A DNA stretch of 64,000 bases from Haloarcula amylovorans (GTDB lineage: Archaea; Halobacteriota; Halobacteria; Halobacteriales; Haloarculaceae), in assembly GCF_004681185.1 (NCBI RefSeq), contig NZ_SRIF01000002.1:434001-498000 (forward strand), read 5' to 3'. The notes beneath the pieces are model-generated. The model worked only from the letters and a program-made list of their open reading frames with translations. It was not told the DNA's origin and searched no databases. Shown here in pieces: positions 27,166 through 35,938 of this stretch; the first letter of the stretch is position 1, and every line of letters begins with the position of its first letter. Made by a program: the position numbers and the translations under genes.

Positions 27166-27484
27166 TTTACAAGCGGTCTAGAAGAATTCCCAGGGTTATA
27201 TCCATAGTTAGAATACAAATATTAAGTAAATAAAATTTAATAAAAAGACAGCGATGGAGTACAGTCACCGCTATCCTGCATACCCAACACAAGAGGTAGC
27301 GGAACGACTGGGACGTCACATCGACATTCACTGTCAAGCGTACAACTACACCCTATACGAATACGAGAACGTGGACGCCAACGACATCGGCTCCGCGTAC
27401 AAACACCACGGACGACTTCCCGGCTGGAAAGACGAGTTCCCCGTTTTCTCGGAAGTCAACTCGAAAGCACTCTAGCGAACTGTT

Positions 27485-28203
27485 GCTCGGTTGGCTCTGT
27501 TGAAATCATATTCTTCAGACACAATATGGAATGAAACAGCCGTTAGATAGAGCGTGCTTACAACATGAATAGTGTCTGATTCTACCTCCAGAAGCAGGTA
27601 CCAACTTCGCTCCGCAAAGCCTGCAAATCTAGTTGGTGAAAGAGCACATCTGGCCAAAATCATCTCGGTCACAACCCTCTTTGAAATCGATGTTGAGTGT
27701 AGACCGATATCTGACATCGGCGACGACACAATCCACATTTCTCGATGTTGCGAACTCCGTAACGGATTTTTCTATCCAATCGGTTTGGTCTACTCGGACA
27801 CGGACTGTATAGTCGCCCGGAGTACTTCCCCATTCACACTCCGCCACAGCCCCATCGTTGTATTGCCCACCATTCTCGAATTCACGTGCTGCTTCAACCC
27901 TATGTGAAGAGGAATGAACAATCTCCCCATCTCGTTTTACTTCAAGATCAAACCGGTGTGGCGAATCTGTGTCCGCATTATGGACTCCAAACCATCCGAG
28001 CTGAGTAGTTGGGTTCACGGTTTCCCGAATAGAGGAAACACATCCACCACTGACGGCTGGTATCAGTATTCCAAGTGTGGCAATGAAACTCCGACGTTGC
28101 ACACCCATATTTCATTTGCTCATCAGTAAGTGCTTTCCCCGTATTGACCACACCCGGGCCAGGACTGGTCACCTGCTGAGGATTTCAACAGAGCCGCTCG
28201 GTT
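27485..28203. mobile_element. 703-bp IS6-like nonautonomous element (27493-28195) with 8-bp target duplication
   Basis: The element has perfect 15-bp inverted ends: GGCTCTGTTGAAATC (27493-27507) and its complement (28181-28195). It is flanked by the direct repeat GCTCGGTT (27485-27492 and 28196-28203). The end sequence resembles IS6-family ends (GGCTCTGTTGCAAA), and 8-bp duplications are typical of that family. It has no transposase; its only gene is a lipoprotein. Confidence 0.85.
27629..28108 (-). CDS. Tat-exported lipoprotein-like protein carried by the IS6-like element
   Basis: The 159-residue protein begins GVQRRSFIATLGILI with a lipobox SGGC (Cys near residue 23). The mature part (PTTQLGWFGVHNADTDSPHRFDLEVKRDG...) looks like a beta-sandwich, as in other small haloarchaeal surface lipoproteins. 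It fills two thirds of the mobile element and is intact, so it may be a true passenger gene. The function is unknown. Confidence 0.65.
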   Translation of the reverse strand: MGVQRRSFIATLGILIPAVSGGCVSSIRETVNPTTQLGWFGVHNADTDSPHRFDLEVKRDGEIVHSSSHRVEAAREFENGGQYNDGAVAECEWGSTPGDYTVRVRVDQTDWIEKSVTEFATSRNVDCVVADVRYRSTLNIDFKEGCDRDDFGQMCSFTN

Positions 28204-28508
28204 CTACCACAACCTCGACGGACTCTCCGAGCAGAAACAAAACGGGGACAAGGTCGGGAAGTTGAAGTGGAAGTCACCGCGAGAGGATGCGAGACGATCG
28301 ACCGACACAGTGGGGACCCACAGCACCGGAAATCGGAGAGGGAATCTCGATACCCAGCGGCACTCCTAGTCGTGATATACAGTTGAAACGCACATAACCA
28401 GTGGATACTAGACGGGACGATGAAGCCGCTTTGAGCCGGTTTACTGTCTATCTAAGCGCTATTTAGCCACCACAATATAAAGAAGTGACATAACGAATGA
28501 CGGGGCAG

Positions 28509-29822
28509 ATGAAGCGAAACACCAATCGCCGGATGTTCCTCACTGCGACCGCATCGAGTGCTGCCATGTTCGCAGGCTGTGGCGCACTTGGTGATACCGA
28601 CCCACAGAATACCGAAACGCCCGCGGGCAACGAAACAGCTACGCCCACTGCGACGCCGGAAACCGAGACCGGAACGGGGACGCCCGAGGAGACGGGGACG
28701 CCCTCCCAGCAGTTCGATTATACGAACCGGGGGGAGGTCCTCGACGACTTCGAGAACCTCGAGTACTGGGGGACGATTCAGGGAGACGTCTCCGCGGAGA
28801 CCGAAGACGTCTTCCGCGGCAGCCAGTCCGTCCGCATCCAGAACCCGGCCGGTGGTGGCGCGGGGATGTACAAGGCCTACCCGGACGGCCTCGACCTCAC
28901 GAAGAACAACCTCTCGATTGCGGTGAAGATGGAAAAACCCAGCCCGGGCAAGCTCGCGATGGAAGTCATCGCGCCCGCCCGGAGCGACCACCTCGTCTGC
29001 CGGCGCTACATCCCAGACGCCATGGACGGCTGGATGCGCGTCGACCTTGGCTACACCGGCCTTCGAGGCGACCCGATGCTGGAGAACGTCCAAGAGCTCC
29101 GCATCGTCGTCCTCTCGGACGGTGAACCCATCAACTTCGTCGTCGACGACCTGCGTAAACACCCCAAGCAGACCGATAAGGGCCGCGTCGTCCTCTCCTT
29201 TAGCGACAGTCACGCCTCTCAGTACGACGTGGCGTTTCAGGAACTCAAGAAACGCGACATACCCGCGATGGTCGCCGCAGTGCCAGACCAGATCAACAGC
29301 GACGGCGCGCTCACGACCGGACAACTTCGAGAGATGCAAACCGCCGGCTGGGACGTGGTCTCCTCGCCACACGTCGGCACGCCGTTGCCCGAGATGTCCG
29401 AGGACGAACAGCGTCGGACTATCAAGCAGACGAAGGAGTACCTCCGTCTGAAAGGGTTCCGAAAGGGGATGCAGTTCGTGGCCCTCCCCTACGGGCAGTA
29501 CAACTCGACGACGCTCGACCTCGTCGACGAGTTCCACGAGTATGGCTTCGCCTACGGTGCGGGACCGAACATCGTCCCACCGGTCGGGAAAGAGGCCGTC
29601 TCGACGGTCAGCGGCGCAGACCTGAACGGCGCGGCTCGGATGATCAACCTCGCGGCGAAGTACAACCAGCTCACCGTCGTCAACTTCGCCGACATCGGCA
29701 AAGAGCAGGACGTCGATACGGAGCACTTCAACCACTTGCTGGACATAATCGAGGACTGGCAACGCCAGGACAAACTCGAAGTCGCCACGCCCTCTGACAT
29801 CCTGAAACTAGAGCAGTCCTGA
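28509..29822 (+). CDS. Tat lipoprotein with polysaccharide-deacetylase-like domain
   Basis: The 437-residue protein starts with a Tat signal (NTNRRMFLTATASS), lipobox FAGC and a Thr/Glu/Pro-rich linker. A carbohydrate-binding-like beta domain (about 75-215) precedes a NodB-like deacetylase domain (about 220-430; VVLSFSDSHASQYDVAF, ALPYGQYNST). The metal motif is not the canonical one, but Asp and His of SFSDSHAS fit. Relatives act on surface or exported polysaccharides. A TATA box AATATAAA (28474-28481) fits ATG 28509 better than the in-frame ATG 28497. Confidence 0.78.
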   Translation: MKRNTNRRMFLTATASSAAMFAGCGALGDTDPQNTETPAGNETATPTATPETETGTGTPEETGTPSQQFDYTNRGEVLDDFENLEYWGTIQGDVSAETEDVFRGSQSVRIQNPAGGGAGMYKAYPDGLDLTKNNLSIAVKMEKPSPGKLAMEVIAPARSDHLVCRRYIPDAMDGWMRVDLGYTGLRGDPMLENVQELRIVVLSDGEPINFVVDDLRKHPKQTDKGRVVLSFSDSHASQYDVAFQELKKRDIPAMVAAVPDQINSDGALTTGQLREMQTAGWDVVSSPHVGTPLPEMSEDEQRRTIKQTKEYLRLKGFRKGMQFVALPYGQYNSTTLDLVDEFHEYGFAYGAGPNIVPPVGKEAVSTVSGADLNGAARMINLAAKYNQLTVVNFADIGKEQDVDTEHFNHLLDIIEDWQRQDKLEVATPSDILKLEQS

Positions 29823-29873
29823 GACGCCGGTTACAGGCAGAAGCGCCCCTCAACGGTTCCGTCGCCGCCAATC

Positions 29874-30812
29874 TCAGGCGATGTCATCGAGACGCGTCTG
29901 TAGCGTCTCGACCGAACTGGTGACATCCATTCCCTCGCGTTCGAATCGTTCGAGTTGCTCTAAGAGTTCGGAATCGGCTCCTGGGCTGCAAAGGAACGCC
30001 GCCCCACCGGTAGCGGCCGTTCGCAGCATCCAGTGTGCAACTGGCCACAGCGCCGCCCACCTAGCAGTGGACAAGACGACGGCCACTCGCCAAGCGTGCG
30101 CGCGCCCCTCTGTGAGGCCGAGCAGCGAGAGCCACTCGTCCAGCCGTCCGAGTATCGCGTCGATATCTTCGATTCCTGGAGCATACATCGCTGCCAGTGC
30201 CGACTGCTGGGTGTCGACGAGACGGGCGAGTATCTCGTTGACGGCGCAGTGATCGGCGTATTTCGTCGCTCGGTTCGGGTCGATCCCGACGTCTCGAAGC
30301 GTCAGCGCGAGGTCGTAGTTGATGTGTGCATTGATACCGAGGAAGGCGTCCTGTATCACGAGGGCGTCACCATGGCGTGCCGTTCCGAAGGCGATACGCC
30401 ACGGGGTGGGCACGGCATCAAGATTGCCGGCTTCGAACGCCAAGAATGCGCGTCGATAGTAGTTCGCGAATGTGACCGTGTAGGCGCGCATCCACGCCAG
30501 GTTCTCGAAGTCGCCCCGGTCGATACCCGCCCAGATCTGTCGGGTCATGCGACTGTAGATGGTGAGAAAAACCGAACGCCGGTCGCCACGAGCGACGAGG
30601 AGCCCTTCGAGGTGGCGGAGGCCTTCGTACGCGTCCTCAACCGACGTGTACGGAGACGTGACGGCCGAAACGAGTTCGTCGTCGGGCGTGCTGGGAGATT
30701 CGTACCGGCTGCGGTCGTAGCGAATCGCGCCCAGCAGCCTTCGAAGCCGCTTGGTGGCTGCGAGGTCCGTGAGTTCGCTGAACGGCCGCCGAGCGGTACT
30801 GGAAACCCTCAT
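29874..30812 (-). CDS. DUF5995-family protein
   Basis: A 312-residue mostly helical protein. Its core FLGINAHINYDLALTLRDVG and HCAVNEIL resemble the DUF5995 family, known mainly in actinobacteria and haloarchaea and of unknown function. The family has conserved His and Asn residues that could bind metal. ATG 30812 is chosen over GTG 30833. It is convergent with the lipoprotein gene upstream. Confidence 0.6.
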   Translation of the reverse strand: MRVSSTARRPFSELTDLAATKRLRRLLGAIRYDRSRYESPSTPDDELVSAVTSPYTSVEDAYEGLRHLEGLLVARGDRRSVFLTIYSRMTRQIWAGIDRGDFENLAWMRAYTVTFANYYRRAFLAFEAGNLDAVPTPWRIAFGTARHGDALVIQDAFLGINAHINYDLALTLRDVGIDPNRATKYADHCAVNEILARLVDTQQSALAAMYAPGIEDIDAILGRLDEWLSLLGLTEGRAHAWRVAVVLSTARWAALWPVAHWMLRTAATGGAAFLCSPGADSELLEQLERFEREGMDVTSSVETLQTRLDDIA

Positions 30813-30899
30813 GGTACTCTTTCGACTCACCACATAATAGCTACTCCGTGTGAAATTGTCTACCGTCTGTTCTCCTTTCGATACTGAGAGCGACGCCGA

Positions 30900-30980
30900 C
30901 TCCGAGGCGCGAATACACCGTCACCGTCGAAGACGGCGTGCCAGCGCTCTGTAGCTGTCCAGCGGACGGCTGTCAGCGAA
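30900..30980 (+). pseudogene. SWIM zinc-finger fragment
   Basis: EYTVTVEDGVPALCSCPADGCQ is read on the plus strand. It matches the SWIM core of the intact protein at 59015-59479 (EYTVTVEDGVPVACTCPAD). Neither end of the gene is present; it is a relic of a paralogue. Confidence 0.6.
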
Positions 30981-31266
30981 TGGTACGGTATCCGACACCG
31001 GCGACGACGGCGACAGCGTAGCTTCCCAGCAGGAAGGGTGCCCAGAACACCCAGAGGGCGTAGTTCGGAAACAGATAGCTCCCGACGGAACTGCCGACCA
31101 TCATCACGAGGTAGCCCGGATACGCCAACGGCGTCAGTAGTCGACCGTCCAAGCTGCCGACGACGAGTGGGACCGTGAGGAGGGAGAATACGGTCACGAC
31201 GACGCGGCCGGCGAACACCGTCCGGAGATGCCGAAAGTCGAATCCACCCGCAGTCGTGTCGCTCAT
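30973..31266 (-). CDS. Small three-helix membrane protein
   Basis: The 97-residue protein has three hydrophobic segments (VVVTVFSLLTVPLVVG, LVMMVGSSVGSYLF, LLGSYAVAVVAGVG). It overlaps the stop of the upstream hydrolase gene by 4 bases, so they are likely co-translated. The function is unknown. Confidence 0.6.
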   Translation of the reverse strand: MSDTTAGGFDFRHLRTVFAGRVVVTVFSLLTVPLVVGSLDGRLLTPLAYPGYLVMMVGSSVGSYLFPNYALWVFWAPFLLGSYAVAVVAGVGYRTIR

Positions 31267-32090
31267 CTGCTCCCGTCACCCGCCGTGATTTCGACCCGCC
31301 CGTCACGCCGCGGGATGCCGTGTTTCGCCAACAGCGTCTCGGCGACGAGCGACGTCCAGCGTGCCGCAGTCGGCGGATCGAGAATGAACTTCGTCGACTC
31401 CACGATGTACCCCGGAAGGTCGAGGTCACCCGCGACTTTGTGGACGAGAAGCGGCGAAGACCCGTCGAGGAGGTTCCCGCGCTCGTAGCGATGATACGGC
31501 ATATACCACGGGACGACGGTATCGTTCGCGGTCTCGATGGCCGTCTGCGCGTACGTCGGTGCCGGGTCGACTACTGTCGGAAAAATCGCCTGCCCGACGG
31601 CCGATTCGTGGGTTCGATACACGCCCTTCGAGGAGTGTAAATCGAGGACGACATCGGGGTTGGTATTCTCGATCAGTTGCCAGATAGCCCGTGCGAGTTT
31701 CGTCTCCGCCTCTCGACCCGTAGGGAACTTCCGATTCAGGTCACCGCTGTCGTTGTGTCGCGTCCCTCGCTCGATGGCCGGTCGGTTCGCCTCCGGAAGG
31801 ACGACCAGTTTTCCGGCGTCGAACTTCCACGAGGCCACGTCGCTCGCCGCCCGATACCCGCTCGGTTCGTCACCGTGCATCCCGCCGCCGACGACAGCGG
31901 TGGGACCGTCGTTCGGCGCATCGATGGTGACCACGTCTGTTGCGTACTTCGTCCCCGCAAGAAGCGTCTCCGTCGTGCGCGTCCCCTCACCTGCCTGTGT
32001 CATCGTCGTCGATGCCGCCCCGCCGGTCCCGATAAGCGCTGACCCACCGAGGGCCGCCATCGAGTGGGTGAGGAGCGTCCGTCGTCTCAT
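31263..32090 (-). CDS. Secreted aspartoacylase/M14-like zinc carboxypeptidase
   Basis: The 275-residue protein has a Tat-like signal (RRRTLLTHSMAALGG) cut near residue 26 and a succinylglutamate-desuccinylase/M14-type fold. GGMHGDEPSG supplies zinc His and Glu, and DLHSSKG supplies the second His. YIVESTK near the C-terminus resembles the catalytic Glu strand. It probably removes an acyl or amino-acid group outside the cell. A small membrane protein follows in the same operon. Confidence 0.78.
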   Translation of the reverse strand: MRRRTLLTHSMAALGGSALIGTGGAASTTMTQAGEGTRTTETLLAGTKYATDVVTIDAPNDGPTAVVGGGMHGDEPSGYRAASDVASWKFDAGKLVVLPEANRPAIERGTRHNDSGDLNRKFPTGREAETKLARAIWQLIENTNPDVVLDLHSSKGVYRTHESAVGQAIFPTVVDPAPTYAQTAIETANDTVVPWYMPYHRYERGNLLDGSSPLLVHKVAGDLDLPGYIVESTKFILDPPTAARWTSLVAETLLAKHGIPRRDGRVEITAGDGSR

Positions 32091-32201
32091 TGTCGGCCAT
32101 AGCTTCCACGAATGGAAAATTATCGGGGAGCTAAGTGCGTTCGCCGTGTCTCGTTGCCGCGAGAAGGGTAGTGCTCTACCGCATCCTCACTGCTATTGGT
32201 T

Positions 32202-32380
32202 TTGACATCCACCCACGACTGAAGTTGTGGGCTTTCTCCTTGATTTCGTGTAAGGAGGTTACACCGCGCTTTTCAGCGCTCTACAGAGAGGCCCGACTGT
32301 TCGAGACGCCCACACGGCGGCTTTCGTAGGTTGAGCACGTTATGACATCTTCCCCGCCGTGAACGACGGGGGACTCTCTC
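32202..32380 (-). mobile_element. Two tandem orphan right ends of IS200/IS605-type elements
   Basis: Two copies of TGACATC(C/T) followed by a GC hairpin occur at about 32203-32240 (CCCACGACTGAAGTTGTGGG) and 32341-32375 (CCCCGCCGTGAACGACGGGG), in the same orientation. The 100 bp between them (GGTTACACCGCGCTTTTCAG...) resemble the 3' non-coding part of haloarchaeal tnpB elements. No tnpB coding DNA is left. Confidence 0.55.
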
Positions 32381-32432
32381 GCTGGTGAAAGGTAAGATTG
32401 GTCGAGAAGCGGATGTGGAACGTCCCGGAAAA

Positions 32433-32555
32433 TGCGGAATCCACCGCTACTACCGTGCGACTGTCTTCGGGAAAGTCATACTCGACCACGGTGTCAGAGA
32501 GCTAATCCAACGCGAGTGGGCGCAAAAAGACGCCTACAACCGTTCAGTCGAGTGA
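32433..32555 (+). repeat. Decayed gene fragment, copy 2 of a dispersed pair
   Basis: The fuller copy of the repeat at 25074-25178. One frame is open and ends in a stop: CGIHRYYRATVFGKVILDHG, then VRELIQREWAQKDAYNRSVE. It looks like the C-terminus of a small regulator-like protein, but I do not recognise the family. Confidence 0.5.
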
Positions 32556-32704
32556 AAGTTGAGAGTTACCAGGACGACAGTCCCGGAAGATCGCTTGTCA
32601 GGTTCGATAAGGCAGGGATACGCTCGATTATCTCCCGCTACCTCGTCGTCTTTACCGAATACTGATACAATAACAATATGCATAGTGGGCGTCTCTCAGG
32701 GCGA

Positions 32705-32980
32705 ATGTCGACAGAAAGCCAACGCCGCGCATTAGAAACGGTCGAACAGTCTGGACGAGACCCCTGGACAGTGGCATCTGCAGTCTCCGTCGTACTTGCC
32801 CTGTTCGTGTATTTCGTCAACAAGGACAGAGAGATGGGGATATTTATCGGCCTGTGGGCGCCTACTATCCTCGCCTTCGCCAACTATTTCAAACAACAAC
32901 GAATGTACGAAGCGATGAATCGCCTTCTAGAGCGGGAGGGTGTCATCGACCGAGTGGAGAAGATTGTACAGGGCCGGTAG
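32705..32980 (+). CDS. Small membrane protein
   Basis: The 91-residue protein has two hydrophobic segments (VASAVSVVLALFVYFV, FIGLWAPTILAFANYF) and a charged C-terminus. ATG 32705 is chosen; an in-frame ATG at 32678 would add 9 residues. The function is unknown. Confidence 0.5.
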   Translation: MSTESQRRALETVEQSGRDPWTVASAVSVVLALFVYFVNKDREMGIFIGLWAPTILAFANYFKQQRMYEAMNRLLEREGVIDRVEKIVQGR

Positions 32981-33131
32981 CCTGCGCTCTCTGCGGAGAA
33001 TAACAGCGACAAGCAACTGTCGAGTTGGCGAGATGTCGGTCAACGAGTTATCGACACGCTCTCGACACTACGGTTCTCGGGAGTCGGGAATCGACATCTG
33101 GTGTTATCTCTTCGGGCGACGAAGGACGTGT

Positions 33132-33572
33132 ATGAACACACTCCGCAAATCGGTCGTGAGTCTGCTCGCAGGGATACTCGCCTTCGCTATCGTCGGCGTC
33201 GGCGTCACGGAAGCCCTCGCGCCGCACGTCTGGCCCTCCGCGATGCTGGGACTGCCGGCCGGCTTCGTCGCCGGGATGGTCGCGCTTCCGCTCACGTACC
33301 TCGGACTGACCTACCGAACTGAACGCCGAGCGACCGGACACGCATCCGTACGAACACGGCGTCGGCTCCGAACGTTCGCTGGGGCGACCGTCGGTTTCGT
33401 CGTCGGCGGCGGGCTCGCGATGGGAGTCGTCTGGACGCAGGCCATCGGGCTCGCGACGGCGATAGTGTTCGTCGGCTTCCCCGTCGGTCTCCTCTCGGCG
33501 GTCGTGGCCGGCTATCTCGCCTTTCGCCGAAGTTCCGTTGACCGGCAGCCGCCGGGGTCGACAGCGCATTGA
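33132..33572 (+). CDS. Four-helix membrane protein, C-terminus set by an IS end
   Basis: The 146-residue protein has four hydrophobic segments. Its last codons GCA-CAT-TGA run into TGACATCCTCCC, the right end of an IS200/IS605-type element, so the stop codon is supplied by the inserted DNA. The original C-terminus may have been longer. The function is unknown. Confidence 0.55.
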   Translation: MNTLRKSVVSLLAGILAFAIVGVGVTEALAPHVWPSAMLGLPAGFVAGMVALPLTYLGLTYRTERRATGHASVRTRRRLRTFAGATVGFVVGGGLAMGVVWTQAIGLATAIVFVGFPVGLLSAVVAGYLAFRRSSVDRQPPGSTAH

Positions 33573-33602
33573 CATCCTCCCGCGCCTACAGACGCGGGAA
33601 TC

Positions 33603-34126
<524 letters not shown>

Positions 34127-34130
34127 TTGA

Positions 34131-34777
34131 GCGAGCCCCGATAGCGGGGTCGAAGCGTAGGGGGCAGCCGAACGTACCCTCTGCAGTCATCCGCGTCTCC
34201 GATGGCCGACGGGATATTATTTGCATCCGTCTCAGGTGAGAAGTGCGCGTTCTATACTCACGACCACACCGACGACTATCCGTGGGTTCTACTTGAGCCG
34301 AATGTTCTGTTCGGTACCGGTGACATCGACATGTCGGTTTAGAAGACGTATCGGGGTGTGTCGCTCTCGTTAGGGCGAATCCGAACCGACGAATCACCGT
34401 CTCGCAGCCGGACTCCATACAGGGGCCGCCGGCCGAGGGAAGCAGGAGCGCGGTGGGTCGAATGCCGAACGAATTGCTCACAATTCATCTAATACTCGAG
34501 TTCACCGTCTGTTTCTACCTCTTCCAAAATAGAAGTATTTTACTCCATTTAGTATTTATTTCTCCGAATATGACCTCGCTTCTGCCACACTCGCTCCGGG
34601 TTCTTGATAGTAGGTCTATAAAATAGTATAAAGTGTAGATCGTGCCATTTTCTACCGACATTTCGTCCAATTTGGGCTCTGAATTCGGCGTGTCCGTAGA
34701 GTGCGCCATCGCGGCAACTGCGGTTCGTGAACGCAGTCCCGCTATAGGGGCAATTGACTTCGCCGACAGAACCCCAG
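34131..34777. other. Intergenic stretch without an intact gene
   Basis: About 650 bp, A/T-rich at 34490-34640. A plus-strand frame at about 34202-34340 ([40 protein letters not shown]) could be a gene fragment but matches nothing I know. No intact gene is seen. Confidence 0.35.
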
Positions 34778-35761
34778 TCAGGCGAATTCGAACGTCTCGA
34801 CCGAACTGTTTCCCTCCCCGTATCTGTGTAGGTGCTCTGCGATAGCAATATCTTGTGAACCCAGCCCGATTGGTACGAATACGACTCGATCGTCCGGATC
34901 TATCGCTCGTTCGTACCCCCCGTCGAGTACTTCACCGATGGTCGCACTTAGGTCAGTAGCTGTCAGTTCGTCACGCTCCGCCAGACCGGCCAATGCCCCG
35001 CGTTCGAGACACTGTTCCGGATGGTCGACGAAGATGTGGTCCGAGTCGAGAATCGTCTCTTCCGGTAGTTCTCGATACGAACCGAGTGCGATAATGAATT
35101 CGTCGCCGTCAAGCCACGCTTCTTTCAATACGGGCGACTTCGAGTTCGTGACCGTAATAATCGCATCGCTCTCGACGACGGCGCTGGGAGACTCTTCGAC
35201 GACGATATCCGCATCAGTCTCCGTCTCGAGGGCGCTCGCGAGCGAATTGGCGGCTTCGGTGTCGGTGTCGAACAGCCTGAACGTCTCCACATCGGTGAGA
35301 CGGTCAATCGTCGGTATCTGGAACTTTGCCTGGAATCCCGCCCCATAGACACCGACCGAAGCAGGGCTCTCTCGCCGGAGCTGTTTCAGGCCGATAACGG
35401 ACTGCATCGCGGTTCGAACGCCGGTGATGTACATCCCTTCCATTATCGACGTGAACTCGCCCCTGTCAAGGTCGAAAAGCAGGATCTGAGAGCTGATCGG
35501 TTGATCGGTATCGGCGTCCCACGTCGCGACGGCCCACTTCATACCTGCGACCTCCAGCCAGTCGACATACGCCGGCATGTCGATGGAAAACGCGTTTCTG
35601 TCCGGCCAGCCGCCGTCGTCTCCAAGATGCATCGTCAGTTTCGAGGGATTCAGAACGCGCCCCTGGGCGGTCTCGACGTAGGTCTTTTTCATCACCTCTA
35701 GCACAGCGTTCAGTTCGAGGTGAGATTCGATGTCACGCTTCGAGTATAGTTTCGTAGCCAT
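34778..35761 (-). CDS. Ornithine cyclodeaminase/mu-crystallin-family protein
   Basis: The 327-residue protein has the family N-domain and a Rossmann motif SVGVYGAGFQAKFQ (about 136-147). GVRTAMQSVIGLKQL and ALGSYRELPEETI are family-like. Members include ornithine cyclodeaminase, alanine dehydrogenase and pyrroline-2-carboxylate reductase; the choice between them cannot be made by eye. Next to an aldehyde dehydrogenase of the ketoglutarate-semialdehyde type, a reductase or dehydrogenase acting on a cyclic imino acid is an attractive guess. ATG 35761 fits the family N-terminus. Confidence 0.82.
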   Translation of the reverse strand: MATKLYSKRDIESHLELNAVLEVMKKTYVETAQGRVLNPSKLTMHLGDDGGWPDRNAFSIDMPAYVDWLEVAGMKWAVATWDADTDQPISSQILLFDLDRGEFTSIMEGMYITGVRTAMQSVIGLKQLRRESPASVGVYGAGFQAKFQIPTIDRLTDVETFRLFDTDTEAANSLASALETETDADIVVEESPSAVVESDAIITVTNSKSPVLKEAWLDGDEFIIALGSYRELPEETILDSDHIFVDHPEQCLERGALAGLAERDELTATDLSATIGEVLDGGYERAIDPDDRVVFVPIGLGSQDIAIAEHLHRYGEGNSSVETFEFA

Positions 35762-35938
35762 GGTCTCTCTGAACCGTTTACCTGTCGTATACGCCACGGC
35801 GTCACGACCGAAGAGCGTACGGTACGCCTCCGGCGACCCCGTGATTCCGCCAAGCGCGGCCCTGGTGCCATTCGTGGCTTGGCCGCCCTGTGGCATTCGT
35901 TGCCTTGTCTCGTCGTGTCGCTATCGGTCGGCTGTCGG

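Larger units (their letters stand above)
27254..28286 (+). pseudogene. Second tnpB, truncated, with a stop codon and an element inside
   Basis: Codons at 27254-27492 give a TnpB N-terminus (MEYSHRYPAYPTQEVAERLG, FSEVNSKAL). A TAG at 27473-27475 stands where Gln (CAG) is expected. The frame resumes exactly at 28204 (FYHNLDGLSEQKQNG, KLKWKSPRE) after a 703-bp insertion with 8-bp duplication. Similarity ends near 28286, so the catalytic part is lost. Confidence 0.8.
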
